Origin: Cladobotryum mycophilum
Lineage: Eukaryota > Ascomycota > Sordariomycetes > Hypocreales > Hypocreaceae
Direction of reading: 5' to 3'
DNA: 64,000 nucleotides
Assembly (NCBI GenBank): GCA_036429605.1
Contig: CM071591.1
Coordinates: 4,774,001-4,838,000, forward strand
The translations under genes were made by a program, and so were the position numbers. The stretch's first letter is position 1. Every line of letters begins with the position of its first letter. Below the pieces are notes generated by a model. It saw nothing but the letters and a program-made list of their open reading frames with translations, was not told where the DNA came from and ran no database searches. Below, piece after piece: positions 31,090 to 41,790 of this stretch.

Positions 31090-33906
31090 ATGGCATCGGA
31101 AATCGGGAAGAGACTGAAGTCGATGAAGATCTTCAGACGCCGTCGACACTCTGAAGCATCCTCCCTCTCACTAGCCTCTACAGTCAGCCACAATGGCAAC
31201 GTCCAGCTGATCACCAGCTTCAACCATTCGTCGTCGTCGCCGCTGGGTCTGGAGTCTGAACAGACCAACTCTACGCTTCTCAATCAAGACCAGTCGGGAG
31301 AAGAAGGGGGAGACGAAGAAGAAGGACGAGGAGATGATGACGATGATGGAAAAGGCGGCAAAACCCTTGTCCGGGAAGAAGAGCTTCATTCATTGACACG
31401 GAGTTCAAACGATGACGGCGGTGGGAGCAGCAGCAGCAGCAGCGACAGCAGCGACAGCAACAGCAATAGCAACAGCATTATCATCGCCAAGGAGGCGGCC
31501 GTGTTTGAGACACTGGAGGAGGCCCAGGCCCAGACCCAGACCCAGACCCAGACGGTCCAGCCCACGACGACGGCTGCTGTTGCCGAGACCCTACAGAAGG
31601 AAACTCAGGGCCTGATTCAGCAGCCAACGGCCCGCCCACAGGGCTCTAGCACCTGGAACCAGCGCCAACAGGCCTCTGCCAAACCGCTGGGCCTGACTAA
31701 TGACCCGTCGGGCAATGATCTGCAACGTTCGTCGCCGTCGCCGCCGCCTTCGTCTTCTGGCCCTCTTTCGCCAACAATTCCTTCAACCACTACTACTGCT
31801 GCTATTACTCCCACTACTCCAGTGGTAATTATCCCAGGTCTGTGCAGCATCGACGAGGACCAGCTCTCCACTCAACAGCCGCCGTCTCCCTCCACATCTG
31901 CAATATCCTACTTATCCTCTTCCTCATCCTCGAATTCGAATTCCCACGCCGATGCTTTCGACGACGACGCCGCGCACGACTCGTCGCAACAACATGGAAA
32001 CAGCCCGCTCCAGCTAAGTGCCGCTGCTTCATTGCCAACCCCAACATCAATTCAGAGTCCGAGTCGTCGCCCGGTTTCGCCTCCACCTGCGCCCTCGTCA
32101 CCATCTCTCCGCCCTGCCGTGCAGACACCTGCGTCTGCCTCCTCGTCACCCCGTCCGAAAGCGGTGTCGCGACGCCAGAGCCTGATTTCAAACAGGCACG
32201 TCAGTCTTATCCAGTCGCTCCTTTATGCTACAGATAACGACGCTACCCCCAGGGGAACAGACTTTGAAGATTCCGTCGCCGCCGTCGCCGCCGCCGAGTC
32301 TACCTTTTCCCGCTCCAGTTCTATCCCCATCTCCGACACCAACATGGCCATGTCCATGCGCAAGATTTGGGTCAGGAGGCCGCATGCCTCCCCCACGCTC
32401 ATCACCATCCACGATCACGATTTAGTCGACGATGTGCGCGATATGATTCTTAAAAAATATGCAAACTCTCTTGGAAGAACCTTTGACTCCCCCGACCTGA
32501 CCATACGCATCTGCCCCCGCGACGGTGACAAGGCGCGCATCCTGGGTCCCGAAGAACCCATTGGCGATACCCTTGATTCATATTTTCCTGAAGGTCAGGC
32601 CGTCGGCGAAGCCCTCGTCATCGATATTCCTCGACGCACACCAAAAGCCTCGCCTCGCGCACCCCATCCTGGCTCCGCAACTGCCGTCTATTACAACGAG
32701 GATGGGCGACCACCAGAAACTGGTGAGGGTTATTTCCCTCCCGTCACCGGTATTCCCTCGCCTCATCTGCCAAACAACGTCACCAATGCCGCAAACGGGG
32801 CCATGCCCCATTCCATTTCCGTCATTAACTCTGGCCACCTACCACCCATCCCCTCGCCCGGTGGCGGCACCAGATCGCGACAATATAGAGAACGCCAAGA
32901 TCGTCCCCGGCTAGGGAGAACGCATACGTCGTCGCCCAATTTACATAATGGCATACCGGCGTCCATGTCTTCTGGCGCCATCAGCAGCCACAACCCACAA
33001 CATCACCGACCCCGCCACTCTCACTCCAGGACCCATTCGAGTTCGTCGGATATTACGGGAATTCATGCGGCTGCGACTCCAATGACAAAATCTCCAGGAC
33101 AGGAGATGGCTCCAGCACGGATGGGCACGCCATCCCCGAGACTGTCGTCTCCTCGAGTCGGCAGTGCACGACCAAAGAAGAGCAAGAAGAGCGGGGAATA
33201 CTCGGGCGGCCAGCCAGGCATGCTAAATAGCTCGGTCCCCCCGATTAGTGTCCTCATTGTCGAAGACAACCCCATCAATCTCAAGTTGCTCGAGGCCTTT
33301 GTCAAGCGACTCAAGGTCAGGTGGCAGACGGCCATGAACGGAAGGGATGCCGTCAAGAAGTGGAGGACCGGGGGTTTCCATCTTGTCCTGATGGATATCC
33401 AACTGCCAGTCATGAATGGGTTGGAGGCTACAAGGGAAATAAGACGCTTGGAAAGACTCAATAACGTTGGTGTCTTTTCTTCGGTTACTCCTAGCAGTGT
33501 TCCAGAAGAAGTTGAGGAGCTTACCGAGCAAGATCGACTGAAAGATGCTACGCTATTCAAAAGCCCTGTCATTATCGTTGCACTGACGGCCAGTTCACTG
33601 CAAAGCGATCGTCATGAAGCCCTCGCCGCGGGATGCAATGACTTTTTGACAAAGGTACGTCAATACAGGGATGTATACTCTTCTTTTGACATGAACTAAT
33701 CATCAATCCAGCCCGTCAACTTTGTTTGGCTTGAACGAAAGGTCATGGAATGGGGCTGCATGCAAGCCTTGATCGACTTTGACGGCTGGCGAAAGTGGAA
33801 AGATTACTCGGAAAAGGCCGAGGAGTTGGAGGCCAACAGGCGAGCACAAGCACAGGCTGCTAAGAGCAAGTCAAAGAAGAATCGCTCTTCTCTTTCGTTA
33901 TCGTAA
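31090..33906 (+). CDS. SSK1: Ssk1-type response regulator (HOG phosphorelay)
   Basis: Cytoplasmic response regulator that receives phosphate from the Ypd1 phosphotransfer protein and controls the Ssk2/Ssk22-type MAPKKK of the osmotic stress pathway (role known for the family). Exons 31090..33654 and 33712..33906 give 919 residues. The 57-bp intron has donor GTACGT and falls exactly after the conserved Lys. The receiver domain starts at ~718 with VLIVEDNPINLKLLEAFVKR. The phospho-acceptor is Asp769 (LVLMDIQLPVMNG), and Lys855-Pro856 is read across the splice. The tail KPVNFVWLERKVMEWGCMQA is diagnostic of Ssk1. The first ~700 residues are Ser/Pro/Thr-rich and disordered, with CAG/CCAGAC-type coding repeats (SSSSSS, QTQTQTQT), plus one conserved block KIWVRRPHASPTLITI. 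The insertion inside the receiver (residues ~790-815) is also usual for Ssk1. Confidence 0.96.
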
Positions 33907-34531
33907 TAATAACATTGGGGGCCATGGGAGGTTGAGGATTGGAGCATTGGGGGTCGGGTAGCGTTGCTTTTTTCCACCTTTGATGCATTCACGAACGATA
34001 AAAACGGCGATGGAGAGTGTGATGAAAGACCTGTACGGGGCTAATGATGCATGCCATGAAGGTCTGGTGTTGGACGTGATGAGGTTTGTCAAGACAAGTT
34101 GAGCTTATGAATTTTAATAACGGCCGTATATCATTCTGCATATTAATATACCGTTGAAGAGTGACCAGATATGAAATTTATATGCTAGCGTTTTGAACTC
34201 TATATTTTTTTCCAATATCTTTGCTCACTTGCATCCATCTCTTTTTCTCATATACTTCGAGTCTTTTATTCGGGTCTGTCTTGGTTATCACATTGACACA
34301 TACTAATAAATTTCAAGGTGGGTTGGTGGGGTGATCTGGCGGGGTTTCTGGCGGCGGATAAATGATTCACCGGATCTCGCCTGAAAATTTAGCGGCCTCA
34401 CAAATCGCAGCAGAGGGGAATTCTTCTTGCGCAAACCGTCTGGACGAGCAACCAAAGTCCAGTCGGCGACACCAATTGAGGCAGAATGCGTCATAATTTT
34501 ACCTGATTCTTCTTCCTCTCACATATTCATC
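33907..34531. other. Intergenic region between SSK1 and mS45
   Basis: About 620 bp; SSK1 3' end, then AT-rich sequence and the mS45 promoter. No gene or repeat of note. Confidence 0.55.
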
Positions 34532-35713
34532 ATGCCTCCTAGAGCTTGCAGCACGTCGCTACCGCTGGTGCCGGTTTTCGAAGCTGCCCTGCTGCAACAC
34601 TCGAGACCAGCGGCAGGTTTTGCCCGCACCTTCAGTTCGACGCCATGTCGCCAGAAGATGAGCCGGGCGCGTCAGCAGATGTTCCAGTGGCTAAAGGGCA
34701 GAGAGGGCTCCGAGTTTGCCAGTCCGGGGAGAGGGCCAAAATACCTGGGTCCCATCGCCGACCAGCCGTTCCCGCTCAATCCGCTGTTTCGAAGCCAGCC
34801 TGTCCTGGATGAGCCGACGAGGGAGCTGATTTGGGAAAAGGTGATTCAGCGGGGAGAGTCTCTCAAGGCCGTCTCTGCGGAGATGGGCGTTGATGTGAAG
34901 AGAGTGGCTGCTGTGGTGCGGTTAAAACAGGTGGAGAAGCAATGGGTATCAGATGTGAGTTACAGCCCTATCGACTTCCTTTCCGTTCCTTTCCTTTCCT
35001 TCCCAGCCTACGCACCAAAGCATCGTGATGAGACAAAAACAAATTTTTTCGATTAGTCTTGAAGACTCTACAAATGGTTAAAAACTGTATTCTTTCTGAT
35101 TGCACCGTCATTCAATCTCCCTTTTTTTATCCACCATGTAGGGAGTTGCACCATGCTGATTGACGAATAGGGCAAGAAATTGGCCATACCGTATGCCAAG
35201 GCAGTAATGAGCATGTTGCCGAAAACATCATACCGCGAGGGCGAGCAAAATACTCCCCACGAACCTGTTAACGAGGTGCACGTTCACAAGTTGACGATGC
35301 AACAACTCTTCGTGCCCGTGTCTGAATCAAGACACTTTACAAGAGAAGATGCAGCCAAGGCGTTTCACGACAATATGCTCTCGGCTGATGTGCGGTCACC
35401 GCAGCCCCAGCTCATTCAAATGGAGCGAAACATTTTACAAGGCACAAGTAGAAGAGAAAGTCTAGTAAAGTTCCAAGAAGCCACACAAATGGAAGAGGAT
35501 GCTGTAGCGAGGCGGATTGCGCAAGAGCAGCTGAATGATGAGAAGAAGACAACGCGAGTCAAGACGGATCGCTACGAGTTCCGGTTCAAGGACATTAATG
35601 CCAGTGATGTTGGACGAAATGGAAGAGCGAGAAGTGGCACTGGATGGAGATATGGTGCACCACACGAGGACCGCAAGCGCGGTCTAGTCAAGATTCCTAC
35701 ATCGGTTCCTTGA
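34532..35713 (+). CDS. Mitochondrial small-subunit ribosomal protein mS45 (Bot1/Mrps35-like)
   Basis: Protein of the mitochondrial ribosome small subunit (Pfam 'eukaryotic mitochondrial regulator', S. pombe Bot1, yeast Mrps35). Exons 34532..34954 and 35171..35713 give 321 residues. The 216-bp intron runs from GTGAGT to ATAG. The N-terminus (MPPRACSTSLPLVP... ARTFSSTPCRQK) is a basic, Ser/Arg-rich mitochondrial targeting sequence. Conserved blocks follow: MFQWLKGREG, GPKYLGP, PFPLNPLFRSQPVLDE, LKAVSAEMGVDVKRVAAVVR (a helix-turn-helix-like segment), and the C-terminal RYEFRFKDINA and GWRYGAPHEDRKRGLVKIP. The start at 34532 is chosen because it opens the targeting sequence; an upstream in-frame open stretch from 34427 lacks this character. 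Confidence 0.9.
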
Positions 35714-35937
35714 GACTATTTGCACGGCGTATGATACCAGGACGGGATGCTATGACATGTAGGCATAGGCTAGCTTCCAAAGGGTTTGGACGGGACATTG
35801 CAGGCTTGCATGAAATAGGATGGGGCGAGCGGTCAACTTGCAGTAAAGAAATGTGTATAATACCAGGTGGCCATGCCATGTATAACTTTGTATTGAGTAT
35901 AGACGAGACGATCTATGTGTCCATGATTAAACCAAGC

Positions 35938-36882
35938 TCACAACGATGCCCGTGGCGTTGAGCAACTGCTATCAGCAGCAGAAGTATTTAGCATAAAGGT
36001 GCGTCGTAAACGAGCAACGTCCTGTGGCGATAGTTTGCACTCATTGACGATGTATTCCTCAGCAGAACCATACTTTTGGCGTATCATTTGCAGAGTTGCA
36101 AGCATATTTTCCGGTCTATCGCCATGAAAAGAATGTTTATTAGTGGTGATTCCTTTACTGGCAACCCACGCTTGAAAGGGATAGACAAAGGGGAATATGG
36201 TGGTTTGCTTATTCTTACCTTGCGCTTAGGAGTCTCTCTGCTCCCTCGATGCCGTGTGTAAACGATGGGATGGCCAGGAGGCGCTTAACCATGCCTGGCT
36301 TTGCTGGGGCTAGACCGATTTCCGTGAGGGCATACTCGGCCGCAATGTCCTCGTCTGAAACACCGCAGAGGGAGAGGATGAGCGCGCAAAGCACGCCGGT
36401 GCGGTCCTTGCCGGCGGTGCAGTGGATCAGGACGGGGCCCTCGTTGGGGTCGGCGCGGGAGACTATGTGAGAGAGGATCCTGCCAAAGGAGGGGCCGGCG
36501 TCCAGGAGGATGGTGCGGTAGGCCTCGACGAACCCCGCGGTGGAGTCCTCGGCGGCGTAGTGCCCGAAGCGCAGGGCGATGGCCTCGGGGCTGTAGTCCT
36601 CCTTCGTGAAAACGGGGGTGTGAAAACGGGGGGGCCGTCGGGGAGCCAGGCCTGGGGGGCTGCGGGATCCCTGAGGCCGGGGCCGTTCTCGATCTCTGGG
36701 TCGGAGCGGAGGTCGAAGACGGCGGAGATGGCGAGGGAGGAGAGAGCCTGGGAGGGGGATCGGGGCGGGTTGGCGGACCGGAGGAGGATGCCGGGGCGGA
36801 GGGTGGAAGGGTGTGCGACGGATAGGTCGCGGAGGTTGGGGAGGTCTGGGACGTTGAGGAAGGGGGGTGATGGGTTGGTCAT
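35938..36882 (-). CDS. Y_phosphatase3-type protein phosphatase, frame broken by a 14-bp tandem duplication
   Basis: Dual tyrosine/serine phosphatase of the fungal Y_phosphatase3 family. Exon 1 is 36882..36219 and exon 2 is 36115..35938, with a 103-bp intron, donor GTAAGA. Before the break: FLNVPDLPNLRDLS, LRPGILLRSANPP, ISAVFDLRSDPEIE. After it: VFTKEDYSPEAIALRFGHYA, then catalytic P-loop HCTAGKDRTG (Cys nucleophile, Arg), CGVSDEDIAAEYALTE and, in exon 2, MLATLQMIRQKYGSAEEYI. The direct duplication 36606-36619/36620-36633 (14 bp, one mismatch) shifts the frame. As it stands, translation ends at 36463, before the P-loop. Without one copy the gene has 276 codons (275 residues) and reads straight through. 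So it is either a recent pseudogene allele or an assembly error; all other family residues are intact. Confidence 0.86.
36606..36633. repeat. 14-bp tandem duplication inside the phosphatase gene
   Basis: Two adjacent copies of GTGAAAACGGGGG plus T (copy 1) or G (copy 2). Removing either restores the phosphatase reading frame. Confidence 0.93.
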
Positions 36883-36898
36883 TTTGGAGTTTTCTTTT

Positions 36899-36929
<31 letters not shown>

Positions 36930-39423
36930 CTTCTTTTTCTAGGAATTTCTATTGAGATTTTGGTTTGAAGGTTGAACTCAGACTTGTTGACTTATACAGG
37001 ACGAGGATATATTCTCTTGATTACTTATTAGTCCTTATATCGGCTTCTTTCTATAGTTGTACCCGGAGTATGGCCCCACTTAAAAGCCGAGGCACATGGG
37101 CGTGATTCTGCCGAAGACTAACGGGGTTTAAGAGGGATGCCGTCCCCTTTCCCTGCCCCTGGACGCCCTTCCTACAGTACTCCCAGATTCCCCAAGCTCC
37201 CCCAAGGAAACGTTTATTCACGACGAATGAAAAGAGGCACGTTTTCTGGGCGGAGTTCGGCAATGGGATCATGTTGCTGAGGTGATTGTGAATATCGGGT
37301 GCGGGGGTGGGAGGAAACAAACTCGGTAGTAAGGTATCTGTGGGTGGGAGTACTCCGTAGGGCTTTTTGAAGCAATGTTGGTTGATGGGTAGGAGGATGC
37401 TTAGATTGTACTATTCTTTTTTTTCTTTCTCTTTTTTTCTTCCTTCTTTTTCTTTTTTTCTATTCCTTCTCTCTCTCTCTCTCTTTTTCTCTTTTTTCAT
37501 GTGAGAGCAGGATGAGAATGAGAGTTGGCCGTGCTGGGACATGAGAAGTAAATCGTCCTGCTTTTGTTAGTGGTGGTATGAACCTACCCTAGAGATGAAG
37601 ATGTTGACTTGAACGGAATGTAGATATACAAGGTAATGAGCTCATATATGGCCTGTGCCGAGTTTATCTCCTTTTCAGGCTAAAGTGTTGACCGTTTTCA
37701 CATACAGTCGCCAACATGACTTGAAATGCATAAAAGAGTCAGTACCGTGGGCATGTCTACAACGCCCCAGCATCGAGAGTTTGAGACTATCCCCTTCTCA
37801 TATGCCCTCAACTCTCCATCTTGACTCTCACCATGTCTCAAACGGGGGTTGGGATGACAAAGCAGTAAATATATCGTAAGAATGGAGATTGTTTTAGTAT
37901 GCACACATCATCAAGTGAAACTGGGAAATTATTCAGTTATTAGCATCAATTGCTGAGGTGGGCAGGCCAACGCTGAGACCATTATGCCTCAATGAGAATC
38001 GCGATGTCTCATGGTCTTGACACAAATAAGAGTTTCCATAAGCCAAAACTACTAAGGATCGTTATTGAAAGTCTGTACATGTAACTTGATAGTTTGTGAT
38101 TTGCCATTCCAAGTATTGCGCTCCAAGTTTGCACTTTACCCTGCAGGATCAGAGCATCAGAGAGTACTACATTTATTTTGTGGACTAATATAGGGTAAGC
38201 TAACATATTTGGTACGAGAAAGCCCTAATTACTGAGCACACGATCTCTGGGCAAATTACTAGGTACCTAGTAGTCTGTCTCAATAAGAGGCGTTCTATAT
38301 GATTAGTAATCATTTTTGGCTTTGGAAGAAAGAAAGAAAAAGTTCCAGAATTCAATGCGAAACTCCAAGAATGCGAGCTTAGGCCCCTTTCTCCGCCTTT
38401 TGTTCTGTTGCATTGTCTACCTGCCGGCTGACTTGCTGGATACAGGTAAGGGTAGGTCGCATTCTGTGTGTGCACTGAGCAACTGGGGTCCAGGCAGAGC
38501 GAAAAAAAGCAGGGGGGACAAGTGATTTACCCCAGCATTTTTTATTTTTTCTCTTCCCCGCAAAATCTTCATCTCCACACACGTTCTTAGTCATGGCAAT
38601 GTGTTCTGGCCTGTTCTAACCTGAGACTCTCCACGTGGGGAAAAAAGACAAGAAGATGAAATAATCAGGGGGAGAGAAGAGAGAGATCAAAAGTGCTTTC
38701 TTTGGCCCGTAACCAGCTCGTCGGTCCGGGATGAGGATGCGCATTTTAGGCTACCAGCAAGAAAAAAAAAGGTTTCGTTGATCTATTTTCCATTCGGCCC
38801 TTTGTCGGATCGCTTTGAGATGCCCAAAGAGGCAGGCCTGGCGGCACTTGGTTAAGGGGAATTGTGGCATGATCGACGGGATGGGACAACAGCACGGGGC
38901 TAGTATCAGAAATGGCGCTGAGAGTTGAGGATGGCCTGCTAAGGGGTGGGAATCTGACATCGGCCTGTTCCGTTGGTACTAAGTAGTACTGGCTGGTGTG
39001 CCGTCGTCATAACATTCTCAAACGCCTTCTATTTGTTGCTTGTTTTGGTGTCGATCTTTTTTCACGATACGAATTGAGGCTGTTGGGTTCCAAGGTTGGC
39101 GAATACCCACAAGCTATTATACGTTTCATCATACAAGTACGTATATATAACACCGAAACCCTGTTTTCTTTCTCTGTTGATGCTGCAACTAACAAGTCAC
39201 CTGCAATCAGGCTATAGTTGGAATAGCCATATGACTTGAGCTGTGTGAAACAGTCTGGGCGATTCATAGCCCTTCTGCCCTCTACTCTCTTCCATTTCCA
39301 TCATCAACACACTCTCCCTCCCTCTTCTTATTTCTTTTCTTATTTCTCTTCTTTTTCTTCTTCAACAATAATCATCATCTAGAGCAGCGCTTCATTATTC
39401 ATTCACGCCACAAACTCCCAACC
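36883..39423. other. Long intergenic region without supported genes
   Basis: About 2.5 kb between the divergent phosphatase and amylase genes. Contains a TTTC run (36896-36926) directly at the phosphatase start, a pyrimidine-rich block (37410-37500) and a TATATATAA at 39142-39150 that might serve the amylase. The short frames on both strands show no family features. Confidence 0.55.
39142..39150 (+). promoter_or_regulatory. Possible TATA element of the alpha-amylase gene
   Basis: TATATATAA lies about 275 bases before the ATG at 39424. A CT-rich stretch closer to the gene (39305-39362) would be the leader. Weak evidence by position and sequence only. Confidence 0.3.
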
Positions 39424-41170
39424 ATGAAGCTGCGCTCAAGCCTCGCCCTGCTTCTGCACCTCGCAGCCGGGGCTCTAGCCGCCGACACAAACGCCTGGAA
39501 GTCTCGCACCATCTACTTTGCCCTGACGGACCGCATCGCCCGCAATAACAACGACAATGGGGGCGGGTCGTGCGGTAACCTGGGCGATTACTGCGGGGGA
39601 CGTTTCAGGGCCTTCAGTCCAAGCTCGATTACATCAAGGGAATGGGTTTTGATGCTATTTGGATCACGCCTGTAGTTGCTAGTAAGGAATTTCCTTTCCC
39701 CCTCTTTCTGTGTGCGCGCGTGTGTGAGAGAGGGGAAGAGAGAAAGATAAAAACAGAGAATAATGACAGAATGCTAATGAGTCGACAGATGAGCCTGGTG
39801 GTTATCACGGATACTGGGCACAAGACCTCAACAACCTCAATGCCCACTATGGTTCCCCCACTGATCTTAAGAACCTCGTCAACGCCGCTCACAGCAAGGT
39901 ACGCCAACACTCTCACCGTTTTCTCTTTCCTTCTTTCCTTCTTTCCTTCTTTCCTTCTTTCCTTCTTTCCTTCTTTCCTTCTTTCCTTCTTTCCTTCTTT
40001 CCTTCTTTCCTTCTTTCCTTCTTTCCTTCTCTCCGTCTTTCCTTTCCTCTCCCCTCCCCTCTCCCCCTTCCCTTCCTTCCCCTTCTTCTCTTCTCTTCTC
40101 TTGTCTTCCTTTCCATTCCATTAGTGACATGAATCTTGACTAACACATCATAGGGCATCTACGTCATGGTCGACGTCGTCGCCAACCACATGGGACCCAA
40201 CATAGGCGACCACCAGCCCAGCCCCCTCAACCAGCAGTCCTCCTACCACCCGCAGTGCGACATCAACTACAACGACCAGAACAGCATCGAAAACTGCTGG
40301 ATCGCCAACTTACTCCCCGATCTGCGCACCACCGACCTGGGCATCCGCGACCTGTTCCGCAAGTGGATCGCCTCCCTCATGAGCTCCTACGGCTTCGACG
40401 GCGTGCGTATCGACACGGTAAAGCACGTGGAAAAGGACTACTGGCCCGGCTTCGTCGATGCGGCGGGCGCCTACTGCATAGGCGAGGTCTTTGAGGGAGA
40501 CCCCCAGTACGTGTCGCAGTACGCCAAAGTCATGCCGGGCTTGCTCAACTACCCAATGTACTACCCCATGAACCGCTTCTACATGCAGCAGGGCAGTTCC
40601 AGCGACGTCGTCAGCATGCACGACCAAATCACCAGCCTCTTCCCGGACCCGGGCGCCCTGGGCACCTTTGTAGACAACCACGACAACCCCCGATGGCTGA
40701 ACCAGCACAACGACGTCTCGGCCTTCAAAAACGCCCTTGCCTACGTCATCCTCGCGCGAGGCATCCCCATCGTCTACTACGGCAGCGAGCAAGCCTACTC
40801 GGGAGGCAACGACCCGCAAAACAGGGAGGACCTCTGGCGCAGCGGCTTCAACACAGGTTCCGACATGTACAAATCTATCAGCCGGCTCATCTCGGCCAAG
40901 AAGTCAGCGGGAGGGCTCGCGCAGGATGACCACGTGCACCTATACGCCGCCGACAAGGTCTACGCTTGGAGCCGGGCGGGCGGCAAGCTGATTGTCGTGA
41001 CGACGAACGCGGGCCGGGGCAGCAGCGCGCAGTACTGCTTCGACAGCAAGAAGCCTAATGGGTCGTGGAGGAACACGTTTGGGGACGGGGCTACGTATAA
41101 GGCGGATGGGAGCGGGAAGTTGTGTGTGAATGTGAGCAATGGTGAGCCCGTTGTATTACTCTCGTCGTGA
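39424..41170 (+). CDS. Secreted GH13 alpha-amylase with one frame break
   Basis: Extracellular endo-acting alpha-1,4-glucanase of the fungal TAKA-amylase type. Exons 39424..39681, 39789..39898 and 40154..41170. Signal peptide MKLRSSLALLLHLAAGALA, then ADTNAWKSRTIYFALTDRIA. After YCGG (Cys pair CGNLGDYC) the frame jumps at a G5 run, 39595-39599. One more G gives YCGGTFQGLQSKLDYIKGMG, as in the family, and a total of 462 codons (461 residues). Catalytic residues are Asp210 (GFDGVRIDTVKH, nucleophile), Glu234 (YCIGEVFEG, acid) and Asp300 (FVDNHDNPRW). The calcium-site region reads VDVVANHMG. There is no C-terminal starch-binding domain; the protein ends after the short beta domain (GEPVVLLSS). 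Intron 2 (255 bp) is mostly a CTTT/CTTC microsatellite. Lone amylase; no other starch gene is close. Confidence 0.95.
39925..40031. repeat. (CTTTCCTT)n microsatellite in amylase intron 2
   Basis: About 107 bases of alternating CTTT and CTTC units with period 8, followed by a looser pyrimidine tract up to about 40115. It makes this intron several times longer than its neighbours. Confidence 0.95.
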
Positions 41171-41790
41171 TGAGTGCATGTGCTCTTTTGTCTCCTTACA
41201 TTTAGCATGAAGAATAAAAACAAAGAACTTCACGATACCAATGCGACACAAAAGATGACCCAGAATCCTCACTTCACTTGCAAACAGGAAATAACAAGAA
41301 ATACGTCAAAATGGGGGAAAAGTTCATTTCATTCATTGCCCTTCCTCACTACCGACCTGCCCAGCTGATAAAAAACCCTCCAGCTGCCTCATAAAAAAAA
41401 AAAGCAAAAGCAAAAGCACCTTAAAACCAACCCCCCACGAAAACAAAAGGTGTGAACACATCCCTGTGAAAGTAAAAAGAGAACGGGGGAAAAAAAGTCT
41501 TCATACGTTCATTTCGTCTCAAACGCCAGATGACATGGTCGTGAGAAATCAAAAAAGAAAAGGAAAAAGAAAAAGAAATAAGCTCGTGAGATCTGTAAAT
41601 GCTTGTCATCATGCAAAGCAATTGATTATTCCCCCCAGGTTCATGCCATGCCATGTTCCTAATACGCCATTGCCATGATAGCTGCGCACTGTTTATCAAT
41701 CCTCTTTTGTTTTTGTTTGTTTTTTGTTTTGTTTTTTGTGGTGTGTAGTAATGACACCTCTGTTGCTGAACGCTTCAAAAAGAAACCTGA
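41171..41790. other. Convergent 3' region between amylase and histidine kinase
   Basis: About 620 bp, A-rich then GTTT-rich (41708-41747). Probably the 3' ends of both convergent genes. No gene seen. Confidence 0.6.

Noticed and set aside
36463..36480. A second frame break in the phosphatase near its 3' half
   Set aside because: On re-reading the GA repeat here, the frame continues correctly as RILSHIVSRADP; only the 14-bp duplication breaks the gene.
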